Assembly: GCA_025454395.1 (NCBI GenBank)
Contig: JALOOM010000003.1
Span: 1-64,000, forward strand
Reading direction: 5' to 3'
DNA from: Elainella sp. Prado103
Lineage (GTDB): Bacteria; Cyanobacteriota; Cyanobacteriia; Elainellales; Elainellaceae
Length of the DNA: 64,000 nucleotides
Each line of letters starts with the position of its first letter. Within the stretch, counting starts at the first letter, position 1. The notes below the pieces were generated by a model that saw only the letters and a program-made list of their open reading frames with translations, was not told the origin of the DNA and made no database searches. The translations under genes and the position numbers were made by a program. Below are positions 53,427 to 61,956 of the stretch, piece by piece.

Positions 53427-54753
53427 CGACAAAGTAATCTGCCACTTTCAGCGTGCCTTTCTTCAGATCACCAGACTTAAACTGGATACCAGTGACATCG
53501 GCTAGCAAATCATCAGTCGGTGAGAACCCGGCCCGGCCGTTGTTGATCGACAGATAGGTTGAGTTGCCCAACCGGAAGAATATGGCTTCTCCCGCCTTCA
53601 ACCGCTGATCACCCTTCTTCTTGAAATCTTTATCGTTGTAGGCGGCTTCTGCGGCTTTCAGCAGGTTTTTGCCTTTTTCCTTGCCGGAATTGAACAAACC
53701 ACGCGGTTTTTCGATCGTTTCAAGATTGCGATCGAAGTCAAGCCCAAACTTATCACCTTCAGAGAAGCGGAAGTCAGTGATTCGATCGCGAGAACGCAAG
53801 GTTGAACTCCGGAGCGCTTCTGTGCGAGAAGCTCCACGGAAGTAGAAGCGATCAACATCGGTACCACCTGTCAAGGTATCGCTCCCCTGATTACCAATCA
53901 GAATATCATTACCGGCATTTCCGACCAGGCTATCATTGCCGTTACCCGTTTCAATCACGTCGTTGCCCCCGCCACCGATGGGTTTACTGGGAGTATCCCC
54001 TGGCTGCACAATCACCAGATCACCACTGAAACTACCTGGGATCGGTGTGCCATTAAAAGCGGTAACCCGGAAATTACCGACTTCATGGATATTGGTCTGG
54101 GCACCTGTGGAAGCCGCAAAGCCAAAAAAGAAAGAGGTCGGCAGGGTTCCGTTGCCATTGGCCACAACATCCAGTCCAGGAATCGCATTTTCCCCAAGAT
54201 CATCAAAATCTCCATCCTGGTTTAGATCCACCTTGACAGACAAGACCCCTGTCGGTGCCAGATCAATCTTGGCCGTTCGCTTCGAGTTTTCCCGAGTGGC
54301 TCCCGCACCAGGATTGTCTAGACTCAGTCCAGACGGAAGCTGGGTGCCGGACAAATAGTTGTAGTTGGTGACCTGGCTACCCCGCACAACGATCGCATCT
54401 GACTGATTCCCTGGTCCGCCTGTCCGTCCTTCTGTCGGTGAAGAATAGCTCCCAAATTCATCGAAGCCAATTCCCAAATAACCGCCATCCACACCAGGTT
54501 GCACAATCCCATCCAGTTGATAGGGCGCATAGCCCAGCGAGCCCCCAAACCCCCCAACGCGCTGGATCGGTTTAGCACCATCCACTAAGAAAAAGCTGAT
54601 GCCATCTGCACCTGTTCCACCATAGGCATAGAAATCGAAGGTGATGGATAGTCCCCCGGCTGAGGAAATGGGTGCTTTATTTTCAGTTGAGTAGACCAAA
54701 TAGGCAGACTGATTCGCAACTGCATCGGTCAATCTCAAAATTTCGTTAGACAT
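53422..54753 (-). CDS. Secreted RTX protein with L-type lectin-like domain
   Basis: 443 residues from the ATG at 54753; a TTG 14 codons upstream is less likely. No Sec signal. N-terminal domain (about 10-235) has the legume-lectin-like pattern ITFDFYAYGGTGADGISFFL and GYLGIGFDEFG, a carbohydrate-binding beta sandwich, with a DLNQDGDFDD calcium loop. Then RTX nonapeptide repeats (about 262-300: GGGGNDVIETGNGNDSLVGN and NAGNDILIGNQGSDTLTGG) that fold on calcium outside the cell. The C-terminal part ends in Val-Ala with a hydrophobic DYFVA, like type I secretion signals. Likely exported by the ABC exporter encoded 595 bases away. Confidence 0.87.
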   Translation of the reverse strand: MSNEILRLTDAVANQSAYLVYSTENKAPISSAGGLSITFDFYAYGGTGADGISFFLVDGAKPIQRVGGFGGSLGYAPYQLDGIVQPGVDGGYLGIGFDEFGSYSSPTEGRTGGPGNQSDAIVVRGSQVTNYNYLSGTQLPSGLSLDNPGAGATRENSKRTAKIDLAPTGVLSVKVDLNQDGDFDDLGENAIPGLDVVANGNGTLPTSFFFGFAASTGAQTNIHEVGNFRVTAFNGTPIPGSFSGDLVIVQPGDTPSKPIGGGGNDVIETGNGNDSLVGNAGNDILIGNQGSDTLTGGTDVDRFYFRGASRTEALRSSTLRSRDRITDFRFSEGDKFGLDFDRNLETIEKPRGLFNSGKEKGKNLLKAAEAAYNDKDFKKKGDQRLKAGEAIFFRLGNSTYLSINNGRAGFSPTDDLLADVTGIQFKSGDLKKGTLKVADYFVA

Positions 54754-55347
54754 AGTGCGTATCGTGATGAATTGAACAGGGAGAATTGGACACAATTAAA
54801 CAAATTGCCACCGTTGCCAGCACATCGTTGCCAGCATTCTGAGCAGCCCCAAAGTGAGCTAGCCGGACAGAGCAGCGCACAGGGCTCGATCCATGGATTC
54901 ATCCATAGATCAGAATCTTGCGATCAAATTGGGTAGAGTGCGTTTCAGTTTAATTAGGCGGTTGCAACCGTTACCCTTCCTACAGGATGAGCCGATCATC
55001 CTTCACAAAACTTGACAAAACCAGATCTTTTGCAGATTGACACGAATAAAACCGTGCCTTGTGTGAATGGGAGCTTCTTCAAATCGGAGCATTTCATCCC
55101 AAACGCATCTCTCTCAGAGAATCCGCTGGATGATTGAGGCATATCTGCCTTAGTTAACCTTTCCTGAGTGTCTAATACTCGGTCGATCGATCGCTCTCAT
55201 TTTCGCCAGGATTTATTGAAGATTCACCAGAGTGCCGGTTGAGTAAACCCTCAGTAAAGTTCCTGAGTTCCCTGAAACAAATTCTACTCCCTATCACCGA
55301 GGTTTGCATCGATACCAGTGAGGCAGCCAGGGGAGACGGAACTAGAA
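54754..55347. other. Lectin promoter region
   Basis: 594 bases without a gene between the ABC exporter and the lectin gene, both on the minus strand. Contains a near-perfect inverted repeat at 54888-54911 and the palindrome CGGTTGCAACCG at 54959-54970, so the lectin gene probably has its own regulated promoter. Confidence 0.5.
54888..54911. promoter_or_regulatory. Inverted repeat, candidate operator of the lectin gene
   Basis: GATCCATGGAT and ATCCATAGATC are inverted with one mismatch around two bases, about 135 bases upstream of the lectin start. A regulator cannot be named. Confidence 0.35.
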
Positions 55348-57873
55348 TCAGACCGATGCTTGTTGCCGTTGATAGAGCGACCAATACAGCCCTTTTTGTT
55401 GGATCAGGTGATCATGGGTGCCGCGTTCAACGATCACCCCTTTTTCCATGGTCAAAATTAAATCAGCCTGTTTCAGAGGCGCGAAGCGGTGGGCGATCAA
55501 AAACATCGTTCGATCTTTAGAAATTCGCTTCAGATTTTCCAGAACTTGCTGTTCCGTTTCAGCGTCCAGGTGGCTCGTCGCTTCATCCAGGATCAAAATT
55601 GGCGCATTGGAGAGAAACAAACGCGCCAGGGTGATCCGCTGACGTTGTCCCCCTGATAGAGCCGTGCCCCGCTCACCGACATTGGTTTCATAGCCATCGG
55701 GAAGATCGCAAATGAAATCATGGGCAACTGCCAATCGGGCTGCTTCCAACACCTGCTCTGCGGTCACATCAGGATTACCGAGGGTAATATTTTCTAGGAT
55801 GCTGCCGTTAAACAAGAAGTCTTCTTGCAACACCACAGCAATTTGAGGCCGCAGGGAAGCGAGATCGGCACTTTTAATATCAAAGCCATCGATCGAAATT
55901 CGCCCTGACTCAGCCTGGTAAAGCCGCTGGATCAGTTTTGACAAAGTGCTTTTTCCCGATCCACTCCGTCCAACAATGCCCACAAATTGCCCAGGCTGGG
56001 CTTCGAAGGAAACCCCTCGCAGGATCGGCTCCTGGGTATCTTTGTAGCGGAAAAAGACCTGATCGAAGGCCACCTGCCCTTTCAAGGGTGGCAACATCAA
56101 GCCCGTACCCGGTTCGGCTTCGGGAGCCACGTTTAAAATGTCCCCAATGCGATCGACCGCCAACAACACTTCTTGTAGGGTTTGCCAGAGTTGAATCAAG
56201 CGCAGCAATGGCCCTGTCACATGCCCAGACAACATTTGAAACGCCACCAATTGCCCGATCGTCAACTGCTGTTTGATCACCAACTGAGCCCCAAACCACA
56301 GAATCAGCAAAGCCGAAAAGCTGGTCAAGAAGTCACCCAGGTGGTTGCTCACATTCGCCGTCGTTGAAGCCTTGAAGCCCGTGCGGACAAACCGGGCATA
56401 GAGCCCTTCCCATCGATCGCGCGACGCTTTCTCAGCCGCATGGGCCTTCACCGAATGGATGCCCGTCACCGTTTCCACCAAGAAAGACTGACTATCGGCA
56501 CTGCGGTTAAAGGTTTCATTCAGCCAATGCCGCAAAATCGGAGTGGCTAACAAGGTGAGGATGGCAAACAGGGGAATCGCCGCCAGTGCTACACCCGTCA
56601 GCTTCGGGCTGTAGTAAAACATCATGCCCAGATAGACCACGGAGAAGATGCTGTCGAGCACCACGGTTAGAGCAGTGCCGGTTAAAAACTGACGAATTTC
56701 CTCCAACTCTTGCACCCGCGCCACCGTATCGCCGACCCGTCTCGCCTCGAAGTAGGAGAGTGGCAGTCGCAGCAAATGCCGGAAGAGTTGGGCCGACAAG
56801 GCCATATCCAGGCGATTGGTGGTGTGCGTGAAAATGAACATCCGGAGAATGCCCAGAATCGCCTCAAAGACCGCCGCACCGAGCAGGGCGACCGCCATCA
56901 CATCCAGGGTGGCCAGGCTCTCCTGCACCATCACCTTATCAATGATCACCTGGGTGATGATGGGGCTGGTCAAACCTAAAATTTGCAGGGTGAACGAGGC
57001 GAGCAACACTTCACCGAGCAGGGTGCGGAACTTCCAGACCGCTGGCAAAAACCAGCTCAGGTTAAAGTTTTCTTGCTTGTGAATTAAATCGACTTGCCAG
57101 AGTTGCCCATCCCAGGCTTCTTGCACGAGGGGACGGGGCACCGTTTCACAAGTTTGGGACGGATTCATCGGGTCAGCCAGAATCAGTCGATCGCCCCGGA
57201 CTCCGTAAGCCACCACCCAATGGCCGGGCTGTTGCCATTGCAGCAGGGCTGGAAAGGTAATTTGCCGCAGATCTCGCCAGTCCCCAATCAGCAACCGCCG
57301 CATTTGCAGGCCAATTTTTTCGCCCGTATCAATCAAGTTTTTAGGACGCTGTCCCCGTAACTGCCGCTGTACCCAGTCTTGTTGCACCGGCGTGTCTAAA
57401 TATTGAGACAGCATCGTTAGGGCGGCCGCCCCGCTGTTGATGCCCGATACAAAAGGGTAACCCGTAATCGGCAGGGGTTGATCGGTGAAATTCGGTTGAT
57501 AGCGCGATCGAAGGGATGCCCAAAACTGCTGAATCTCAGGGATTGGAAAATCTTGCCATACCTCGGTCGCCCACTCTAACACCACGACCTCTTTGCTGGC
57601 TGCCCGCGCCTTCCATTCATCGCTGAGAGACAGCAAATCGCCAAACCAATCCCCTGGTTTCAATAGCACAGGTTTGCCGTCATTCGGCACTAACCGCACA
57701 TTGCCACTCACCACCAGAAATTGGCAACCCGCATCGATCGACCAAATCACCTCACCCAAGCGATGGGTTCGAGGTTTCGCGTGATCTTTCAGTTGCACCT
57801 GTTGTGCCGCACTCAGCCAGCCAAGAGGGGGAACATCCCATGCGATGCCCGCCAGGAGATCATTGGTAATCAT
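55348..57873 (-). CDS. Type I secretion ABC exporter with degenerate C39 domain
   Basis: 841 residues. Cyclic-nucleotide-binding-like beta domain at about 35-110, then a C39-peptidase-like domain (about 135-255) that has lost its Cys: the usual DCG is INSG with Ser147, while His218 (PGHWVV) and Asp234 (LADP) remain. This is as in HlyB, so it docks cargo and does not cleave leaders. Six membrane helices (about 280-545) and an ATPase with Walker A GRSGSGKST (634-642), LSGGQRQR and LILDEATSHLD follow. It overlaps the upstream isomerase gene by 4 bases (ATGA), so the two are translated together. No HlyD-type adaptor gene is beside it. Likely cargo is the RTX lectin downstream. Confidence 0.9.
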   Translation of the reverse strand: MITNDLLAGIAWDVPPLGWLSAAQQVQLKDHAKPRTHRLGEVIWSIDAGCQFLVVSGNVRLVPNDGKPVLLKPGDWFGDLLSLSDEWKARAASKEVVVLEWATEVWQDFPIPEIQQFWASLRSRYQPNFTDQPLPITGYPFVSGINSGAAALTMLSQYLDTPVQQDWVQRQLRGQRPKNLIDTGEKIGLQMRRLLIGDWRDLRQITFPALLQWQQPGHWVVAYGVRGDRLILADPMNPSQTCETVPRPLVQEAWDGQLWQVDLIHKQENFNLSWFLPAVWKFRTLLGEVLLASFTLQILGLTSPIITQVIIDKVMVQESLATLDVMAVALLGAAVFEAILGILRMFIFTHTTNRLDMALSAQLFRHLLRLPLSYFEARRVGDTVARVQELEEIRQFLTGTALTVVLDSIFSVVYLGMMFYYSPKLTGVALAAIPLFAILTLLATPILRHWLNETFNRSADSQSFLVETVTGIHSVKAHAAEKASRDRWEGLYARFVRTGFKASTTANVSNHLGDFLTSFSALLILWFGAQLVIKQQLTIGQLVAFQMLSGHVTGPLLRLIQLWQTLQEVLLAVDRIGDILNVAPEAEPGTGLMLPPLKGQVAFDQVFFRYKDTQEPILRGVSFEAQPGQFVGIVGRSGSGKSTLSKLIQRLYQAESGRISIDGFDIKSADLASLRPQIAVVLQEDFLFNGSILENITLGNPDVTAEQVLEAARLAVAHDFICDLPDGYETNVGERGTALSGGQRQRITLARLFLSNAPILILDEATSHLDAETEQQVLENLKRISKDRTMFLIAHRFAPLKQADLILTMEKGVIVERGTHDHLIQQKGLYWSLYQRQQASV

Positions 57874-58658
57874 TCACTTACCTGTAGTCTGATCGGAAGG
57901 GATTGCATTTTTTCACCTAACCATTGCTCGAAGATTTCCTCTTCAAGACTCTGCTTAATTTGGGGGTCTTCCAGGGAAGCTGGCAAGAAGGCTTCGATTC
58001 GAAACAGTCCCCAGCGTTCTTCCATGCCGATCGGCCCGACCACATCCCCTGCTTTCGCCAGATCAATTTCGGCTCGCATCAGATCCGGCATCGAACCCCG
58101 GCTGACTGGCCCCACCATCCCATTCATGATCCGATCGTCTGTGAGGGAATATTCGCGAGCCAATTGCTCAAACAAAGCCCCTTCTTGCAGTTGGGTTTTC
58201 AGTTCTTCTGCTAGCTCTCGGTCGTCCACAATAATCCGGGAAAGCACTACCCGATCGAGGTACATTTTGCGCTCGATAAAGTATTCGGGCAACCGGCTGG
58301 CAGTGACCGTTTCCCGCAGGCTGCGCATCCGAAAGCCCACCTCAATCTGGCGATGAAATGCCTCGTAGGTGAGCCCGTTGCCAGACAACCATTCCTGGAA
58401 TTTAGCTGGATCGGTGAGCTGGTTACTTAAACGAAAATCGATCACTGCTTGCTCGATCGTGGCAGAGCTAACATTTGTCTCTTGAGACTGCAACTCGCGT
58501 TCCATCACAAACTGTCGGACGATGTCACCGATGAATGCATCCAGTTTGCGCGTAGCTTGCAAATAGTTCAAAATCTGCCCGCTGGAGATGGGCTGGTCAT
58601 CAATAAACAGGAAAGGTTCAGAGGTCATGAATGCGCGCATCGACTTCAGCACCCCCAT
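57870..58658 (-). CDS. PpiC/SurA-type peptidyl-prolyl isomerase
   Basis: 262 residues from the ATG at 58658; ATGs at 58640 and 58628 are also possible and a TTG at 58688 less so. A helical N-terminal chaperone part (SurA_N-like, about 15-140, ISSGQILNYLQATRKLDAFIGD) is followed by a parvulin domain (about 150-240; LFEQLAREYSLTDD, GPVSRGSMPDLMRAEI, GDVVGPIGMEERWGLFRIEAF). No signal peptide is seen, which suggests a cytoplasmic role in handing unfolded cargo to the exporter. Similar isomerase-exporter pairs occur in cyanobacterial type I systems. Confidence 0.83.
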   Translation of the reverse strand: MGVLKSMRAFMTSEPFLFIDDQPISSGQILNYLQATRKLDAFIGDIVRQFVMERELQSQETNVSSATIEQAVIDFRLSNQLTDPAKFQEWLSGNGLTYEAFHRQIEVGFRMRSLRETVTASRLPEYFIERKMYLDRVVLSRIIVDDRELAEELKTQLQEGALFEQLAREYSLTDDRIMNGMVGPVSRGSMPDLMRAEIDLAKAGDVVGPIGMEERWGLFRIEAFLPASLEDPQIKQSLEEEIFEQWLGEKMQSLPIRLQVSE

Positions 58659-58775
58659 TATGCCCAAACTCCGGGGGGCTTTGTCCAAACTTTATGAATG
58701 GGTTAAGTAAGATTACGAGAATTGGATCCGGTCTGAGCCGATATCTGGTTGCACTGCACCAACCTGACTATAAAG

Positions 58776-58895
58776 CTTGACCACAAAACTTGACTACAGA
58801 ACTCGACCACAAAACTTAGATACAACGCTCGACTCACAACGCTCGACTCACAAAACTCGACTCACAAAACTTGACCACAAAACTTGACTATAGCT
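58776..58895. repeat. Degenerate tandem repeats upstream of the kinase gene
   Basis: ACTTGACCACAAA, ACGCTCGACTCACAA and near variants repeated about eight times over 120 bases, just before the promoter of the kinase-like gene. Confidence 0.8.
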
Positions 58896-58965
58896 TGCTC
58901 CCAATTCCCTCTAAAATGAGGACACTTCATTTTTAGACTTCCATCTCTCAGCCTAAGGGGGAACC

Positions 58966-59910
58966 ATGACGCAGCGCCCAATTGTTCTTGGTATTGTCGG
59001 TGACAGTGCAGCCGGAAAAACCACCTTGACCAAGGGGATTGCTCAGGTGCTGGGCGAGGAGAATGTCACTGTGATCTGTACGGATGATTACCACCGCTAC
59101 GATCGCAAACAGCGAGCTGAGATGGGCATTTCTGCTCTTCACCCGGATTGTAACTATCTCGATATCATCCAACAACATTTGGGCTTACTGCGCACAGGTC
59201 AACCGATTCTTAAACCGATCTACAACCACAGCAGCGGCGAGTTCGACCCACCTGAATATATTAAGCCGACTCGGTTTGTGATCGTAGAAGGGCTCCTCGG
59301 CTATTCCACTCGCGGTATGCGTGACAGCTATGATGTCAAAGTTTATCTCGCGCCTCCGGAAGATCTGCGCACTGTCTGGAAAATCAAACGGGATACCCGA
59401 AAACGCGGTTATACGGAAGCTGAAGTGCTTGAACAAATGCGGAAACGCGAGTATGACTCTGAACACTTTATTCGTCCTCAGCGCCAATGGGCCGATGTAA
59501 TCGTGACCTTCTATCCTGGAAACGAAGCCAATGGGCAAAGTGATCTCTTGCTGAATGCTCGCCTAGTTCTTCGCCCCACCATTCCTCACCCCGATCTGAC
59601 AAACATTTTGGGAGCCAATGGTAATCATCTGGGTTCTGCTATCCGGCTGGGGCTCGATCGAGACATGGGCAAACCTGTCGATCTCCTGGAAATTGATGGC
59701 CATGCCACCAGTGACCAAGTGAGAGAATTGGAGCGAGTGCTCTGTAATGAGGTGCCCTATCTCGGTAAGTTTTGCAGCCTAGAAGGGAATGATAACCTGG
59801 GTAAAGTCGTCGGCACCACTGGCGAAACCTTACAAAGTTATCCTCTCGCACTCACCCAGCTCTTGATCACGTACCACATTTTGAAAGCCCTGAACGTGGT
59901 TGAGGTCTAA
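58966..59910 (+). CDS. Phosphoribulokinase/uridine-kinase family protein, second type
   Basis: 314 residues. P-loop kinase: Walker A GIVGDSAAGKTT (9-20), TVICTDDYHRYDR, KPIYNHSSGEFDPPEYI and FVIVEGLLGYST are family motifs shared with phosphoribulokinase. It is not the main Calvin-cycle enzyme: the P-loop lacks the regulatory Cys of cyanobacterial PRK (GDSGCGKS), and the C-terminal 110 residues differ. It may phosphorylate another pentose or nucleoside. ATG start with AAGGGGGA ribosome site 5 bases upstream. Its stop overlaps the convergent permease gene by 4 bases. Confidence 0.85.
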   Translation: MTQRPIVLGIVGDSAAGKTTLTKGIAQVLGEENVTVICTDDYHRYDRKQRAEMGISALHPDCNYLDIIQQHLGLLRTGQPILKPIYNHSSGEFDPPEYIKPTRFVIVEGLLGYSTRGMRDSYDVKVYLAPPEDLRTVWKIKRDTRKRGYTEAEVLEQMRKREYDSEHFIRPQRQWADVIVTFYPGNEANGQSDLLLNARLVLRPTIPHPDLTNILGANGNHLGSAIRLGLDRDMGKPVDLLEIDGHATSDQVRELERVLCNEVPYLGKFCSLEGNDNLGKVVGTTGETLQSYPLALTQLLITYHILKALNVVEV

Positions 59911-61622
59911 CTCAGAGGAGGTGCTGAATTAGCACCTGAATTAGCACCTGAATTAGCACTGCGGGTTCTGGCAATTTGATAGCTCAATAAAATCACGGGT
60001 ACGATGCCAACTGCCACGATCGTCAAAGCTGGAGCAGCGGCTTCGGCCAGGCGTTCATCAGCCGCGAGGCGGTACACCTCCACTGCCAATGTGTCAAAGT
60101 TGAAGGGACGCACAATCAGCGTCGCAGGTAACTCTTTCATCACATCCACAAAGACCAAAATCATTGCGGTCAACAGCCCTCCCGTCATCAGGGGCGCATG
60201 AACCCGCCGCAGGGTCTGCCCAGGACTGTGGCCAAGCGATCGAGCCGCATCATCCAAGCTGGGTTTAATCCGAATCAAACTCGATTCGACGGTGTTAAAA
60301 GCGACCGCCAGAAACCGCACCAGATAGGCAAACACCAGGGCTGTAATTGTGCCACTCAACAGTAGACCAGTGGAAATGCCGAACCGAGCCTGCATCCAGG
60401 CATCCAAACTGTTATCGAGTAGCCCGATCGGAATTAGCACACCCACCGCAATCACCGATCCCGGAATGGCATAACCAATCGCTGAGGTTCGCACTGCCAC
60501 ATTCATCAAGGGAGTGGGTTGTAAGCGTAACCCATAGGCTAGCACCAGGGAGAGCAGAACCCCGATCGCAGCCGTGACGGCAGCTAAAAGTAGGCTATTC
60601 CCTACTAATGTCCAAAATCGTTCACTGAAGCGTTGTGTAACATGATTGAAGGTCATTTGCAGTAATACGCCGCCAGGAACTAAAAAGCCAAGGGCGATCG
60701 GCACAGCACAGACAAACCCAGCTAAACCGGCTCGCCAGCCTCGCAGTTGATAGGGTGCAGCAGCTTGATAGCGGCTAATACTCTGGTAATAACGGGTTTG
60801 GTGGCGCGACCATTGCTCTATCAGCAACATTGCCAGCACAAAAACCAGCAAACAAGCAGCCAATTGCGAAGCGGCGATCCGCTCCCCCAAGTTAAACCAA
60901 GTGCGATAAATGCCAACGCTAAAGGTATCAACGGCAAAGAACTGCACTGTGCCATAGTCATTCAGTGTTTCCATCATCACCAGAGCTAAACCCGCCATAA
61001 TTGCAGGCCTAGCTAACGGCAAAGCCACCTTAAAAAAACTTTTCCAGGAGCCACAGCCCAACGATCGGCTGGCTTCGACGGTACAGACAGATTGTTCTAG
61101 AAACGCGACCCGCACTAGCAAATACACATAGGGATAGAGCACTAGGCTCAGCATCAGGATGGCTCCAGCCATAGAGCGAATGGGTGGAAACCAATAGTCT
61201 TGCACACTTGTCCAACCAAAGATCGATCGCAACAATGTCTGAACCGGGCCATAAAACTCTAAGAGTTCTGTGTAGACATAGGCGAGAATATAGGCTGGTA
61301 CCGCTAAGGGCAGCAGTAAAGCCCATTGGAAAAGGCGGCAACCCGGAAAGCGACAAGTCGTGACGAGCCAGGCCGTACTCACCCCCAGCACCGCTGCCCC
61401 CCCACTCACCCCCAGCACCAGCACCACCGAGTTCGCAATGTATCGAGGCAAAACGGTGGTCAGCAGATGTTGCCAAACCTCGCCCGTGTTGCTCAAAACG
61501 CTACTGAGCACCACCAGCATAGGGGTAGCAATTAGGAGGGCAATCCCGATCGCGCTCAGAATCCATCCTCTCTGGATCAACTGTCTGACCTGAACTGAGG
61601 CTATCCTAGGAGCGCTGATCAC
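59907..61622 (-). CDS. futB: Iron(III)-type ABC transporter permease, two-domain
   Basis: 571 residues, GTG start. About twelve hydrophobic segments in two homologous halves, each with the inner-membrane EAA-type loop (VEASRSLGCGSWKSFFKVALPLARPAI and DDAARSLGHSPGQTLRRVHAPLM). This fused layout is that of FbpB/SfuB/FutB ferric-iron permeases; a thiamine permease (ThiP) is the main alternative. Divergent from the FutC-like ATPase, with which it would form the importer; the binding protein FutA is not in the window. The C-terminus ends in SGANSGANS, created by a 12-bp tandem duplication. Confidence 0.85.
   Translation of the reverse strand: MISAPRIASVQVRQLIQRGWILSAIGIALLIATPMLVVLSSVLSNTGEVWQHLLTTVLPRYIANSVVLVLGVSGGAAVLGVSTAWLVTTCRFPGCRLFQWALLLPLAVPAYILAYVYTELLEFYGPVQTLLRSIFGWTSVQDYWFPPIRSMAGAILMLSLVLYPYVYLLVRVAFLEQSVCTVEASRSLGCGSWKSFFKVALPLARPAIMAGLALVMMETLNDYGTVQFFAVDTFSVGIYRTWFNLGERIAASQLAACLLVFVLAMLLIEQWSRHQTRYYQSISRYQAAAPYQLRGWRAGLAGFVCAVPIALGFLVPGGVLLQMTFNHVTQRFSERFWTLVGNSLLLAAVTAAIGVLLSLVLAYGLRLQPTPLMNVAVRTSAIGYAIPGSVIAVGVLIPIGLLDNSLDAWMQARFGISTGLLLSGTITALVFAYLVRFLAVAFNTVESSLIRIKPSLDDAARSLGHSPGQTLRRVHAPLMTGGLLTAMILVFVDVMKELPATLIVRPFNFDTLAVEVYRLAADERLAEAAAPALTIVAVGIVPVILLSYQIARTRSANSGANSGANSAPPLS
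59924..59959. repeat. 12-bp tandem repeat, 3 copies, inside the futB end
   Basis: CTGAATTAGCAC three times; on the minus strand it encodes the repeated SGAN units at the permease C-terminus. Confidence 0.95.
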
Positions 61623-61956
61623 TCGATAAACTCCAAAAAAATCATGAACTTGATGAGAATTAATTGCAGTCGCTTCTTACTATAAGATCAGTGTCGAACG
61701 AAGGCTAGTATTCTGTCTGGACAGGCAAATTTCTGGTTTACCCGATCGGTTTCAGCGCCAGTCCAATCAATAGGTGTGCAAACTCAATAGGTTTGCAAAC
61801 TGGTAACCCCGGGGTTGCTAGCCCTTGGACTACTGTTTTCAAATCTGTCGCTTTTCACAAAGTTGCTTTCCACAAAGTTACTTTTCACAAAGTTGCTCCT
61901 CACACAATCGCTTTTCACACAATCACTCTCCACACAATCACTCTCCACACAATGGT
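61623..61956. other. Divergent futB/futC control region with a 15-bp array
   Basis: 334 bases. TGATGAGAATTAATTGCA at 61651-61668 is a poor match to a Fur box; the right half is filled by a degenerate tandem array. TACTATAAG near 61679 may be a -10 element for the plus-strand gene. Confidence 0.45.
61848..61948 (+). repeat. About 15-bp degenerate tandem array, 6-7 copies
   Basis: CTTTTCACAAAGTTG and drifting variants (CTCTCCACACAATCA) lie directly before the futC start. They keep an upstream frame open back to a TTG at 61825, but that Ser/His/Phe-rich extension is not credible protein. Confidence 0.85.

Noticed and set aside
55348-57873. Leader-cleaving peptidase exporter (bacteriocin type)
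   Set aside because: The C39 Cys is replaced by Ser147, so leader cleavage is unlikely, and no double-glycine precursor gene was found beside it.
58966-59910. Calvin-cycle phosphoribulokinase
   Set aside because: Lacks the P-loop Cys and the standard C-terminal half, so I call it only a family member.
61651-61668. Fur box before futC
   Set aside because: Only a half-match to the 19-base consensus; iron control is plausible from gene content but not supported by the site.
61825-61956. N-terminal extension of the FutC-like ATPase
   Set aside because: Encoded by the degenerate tandem array, begins at TTG, and the ATPase fold begins after the ATG at 61957.
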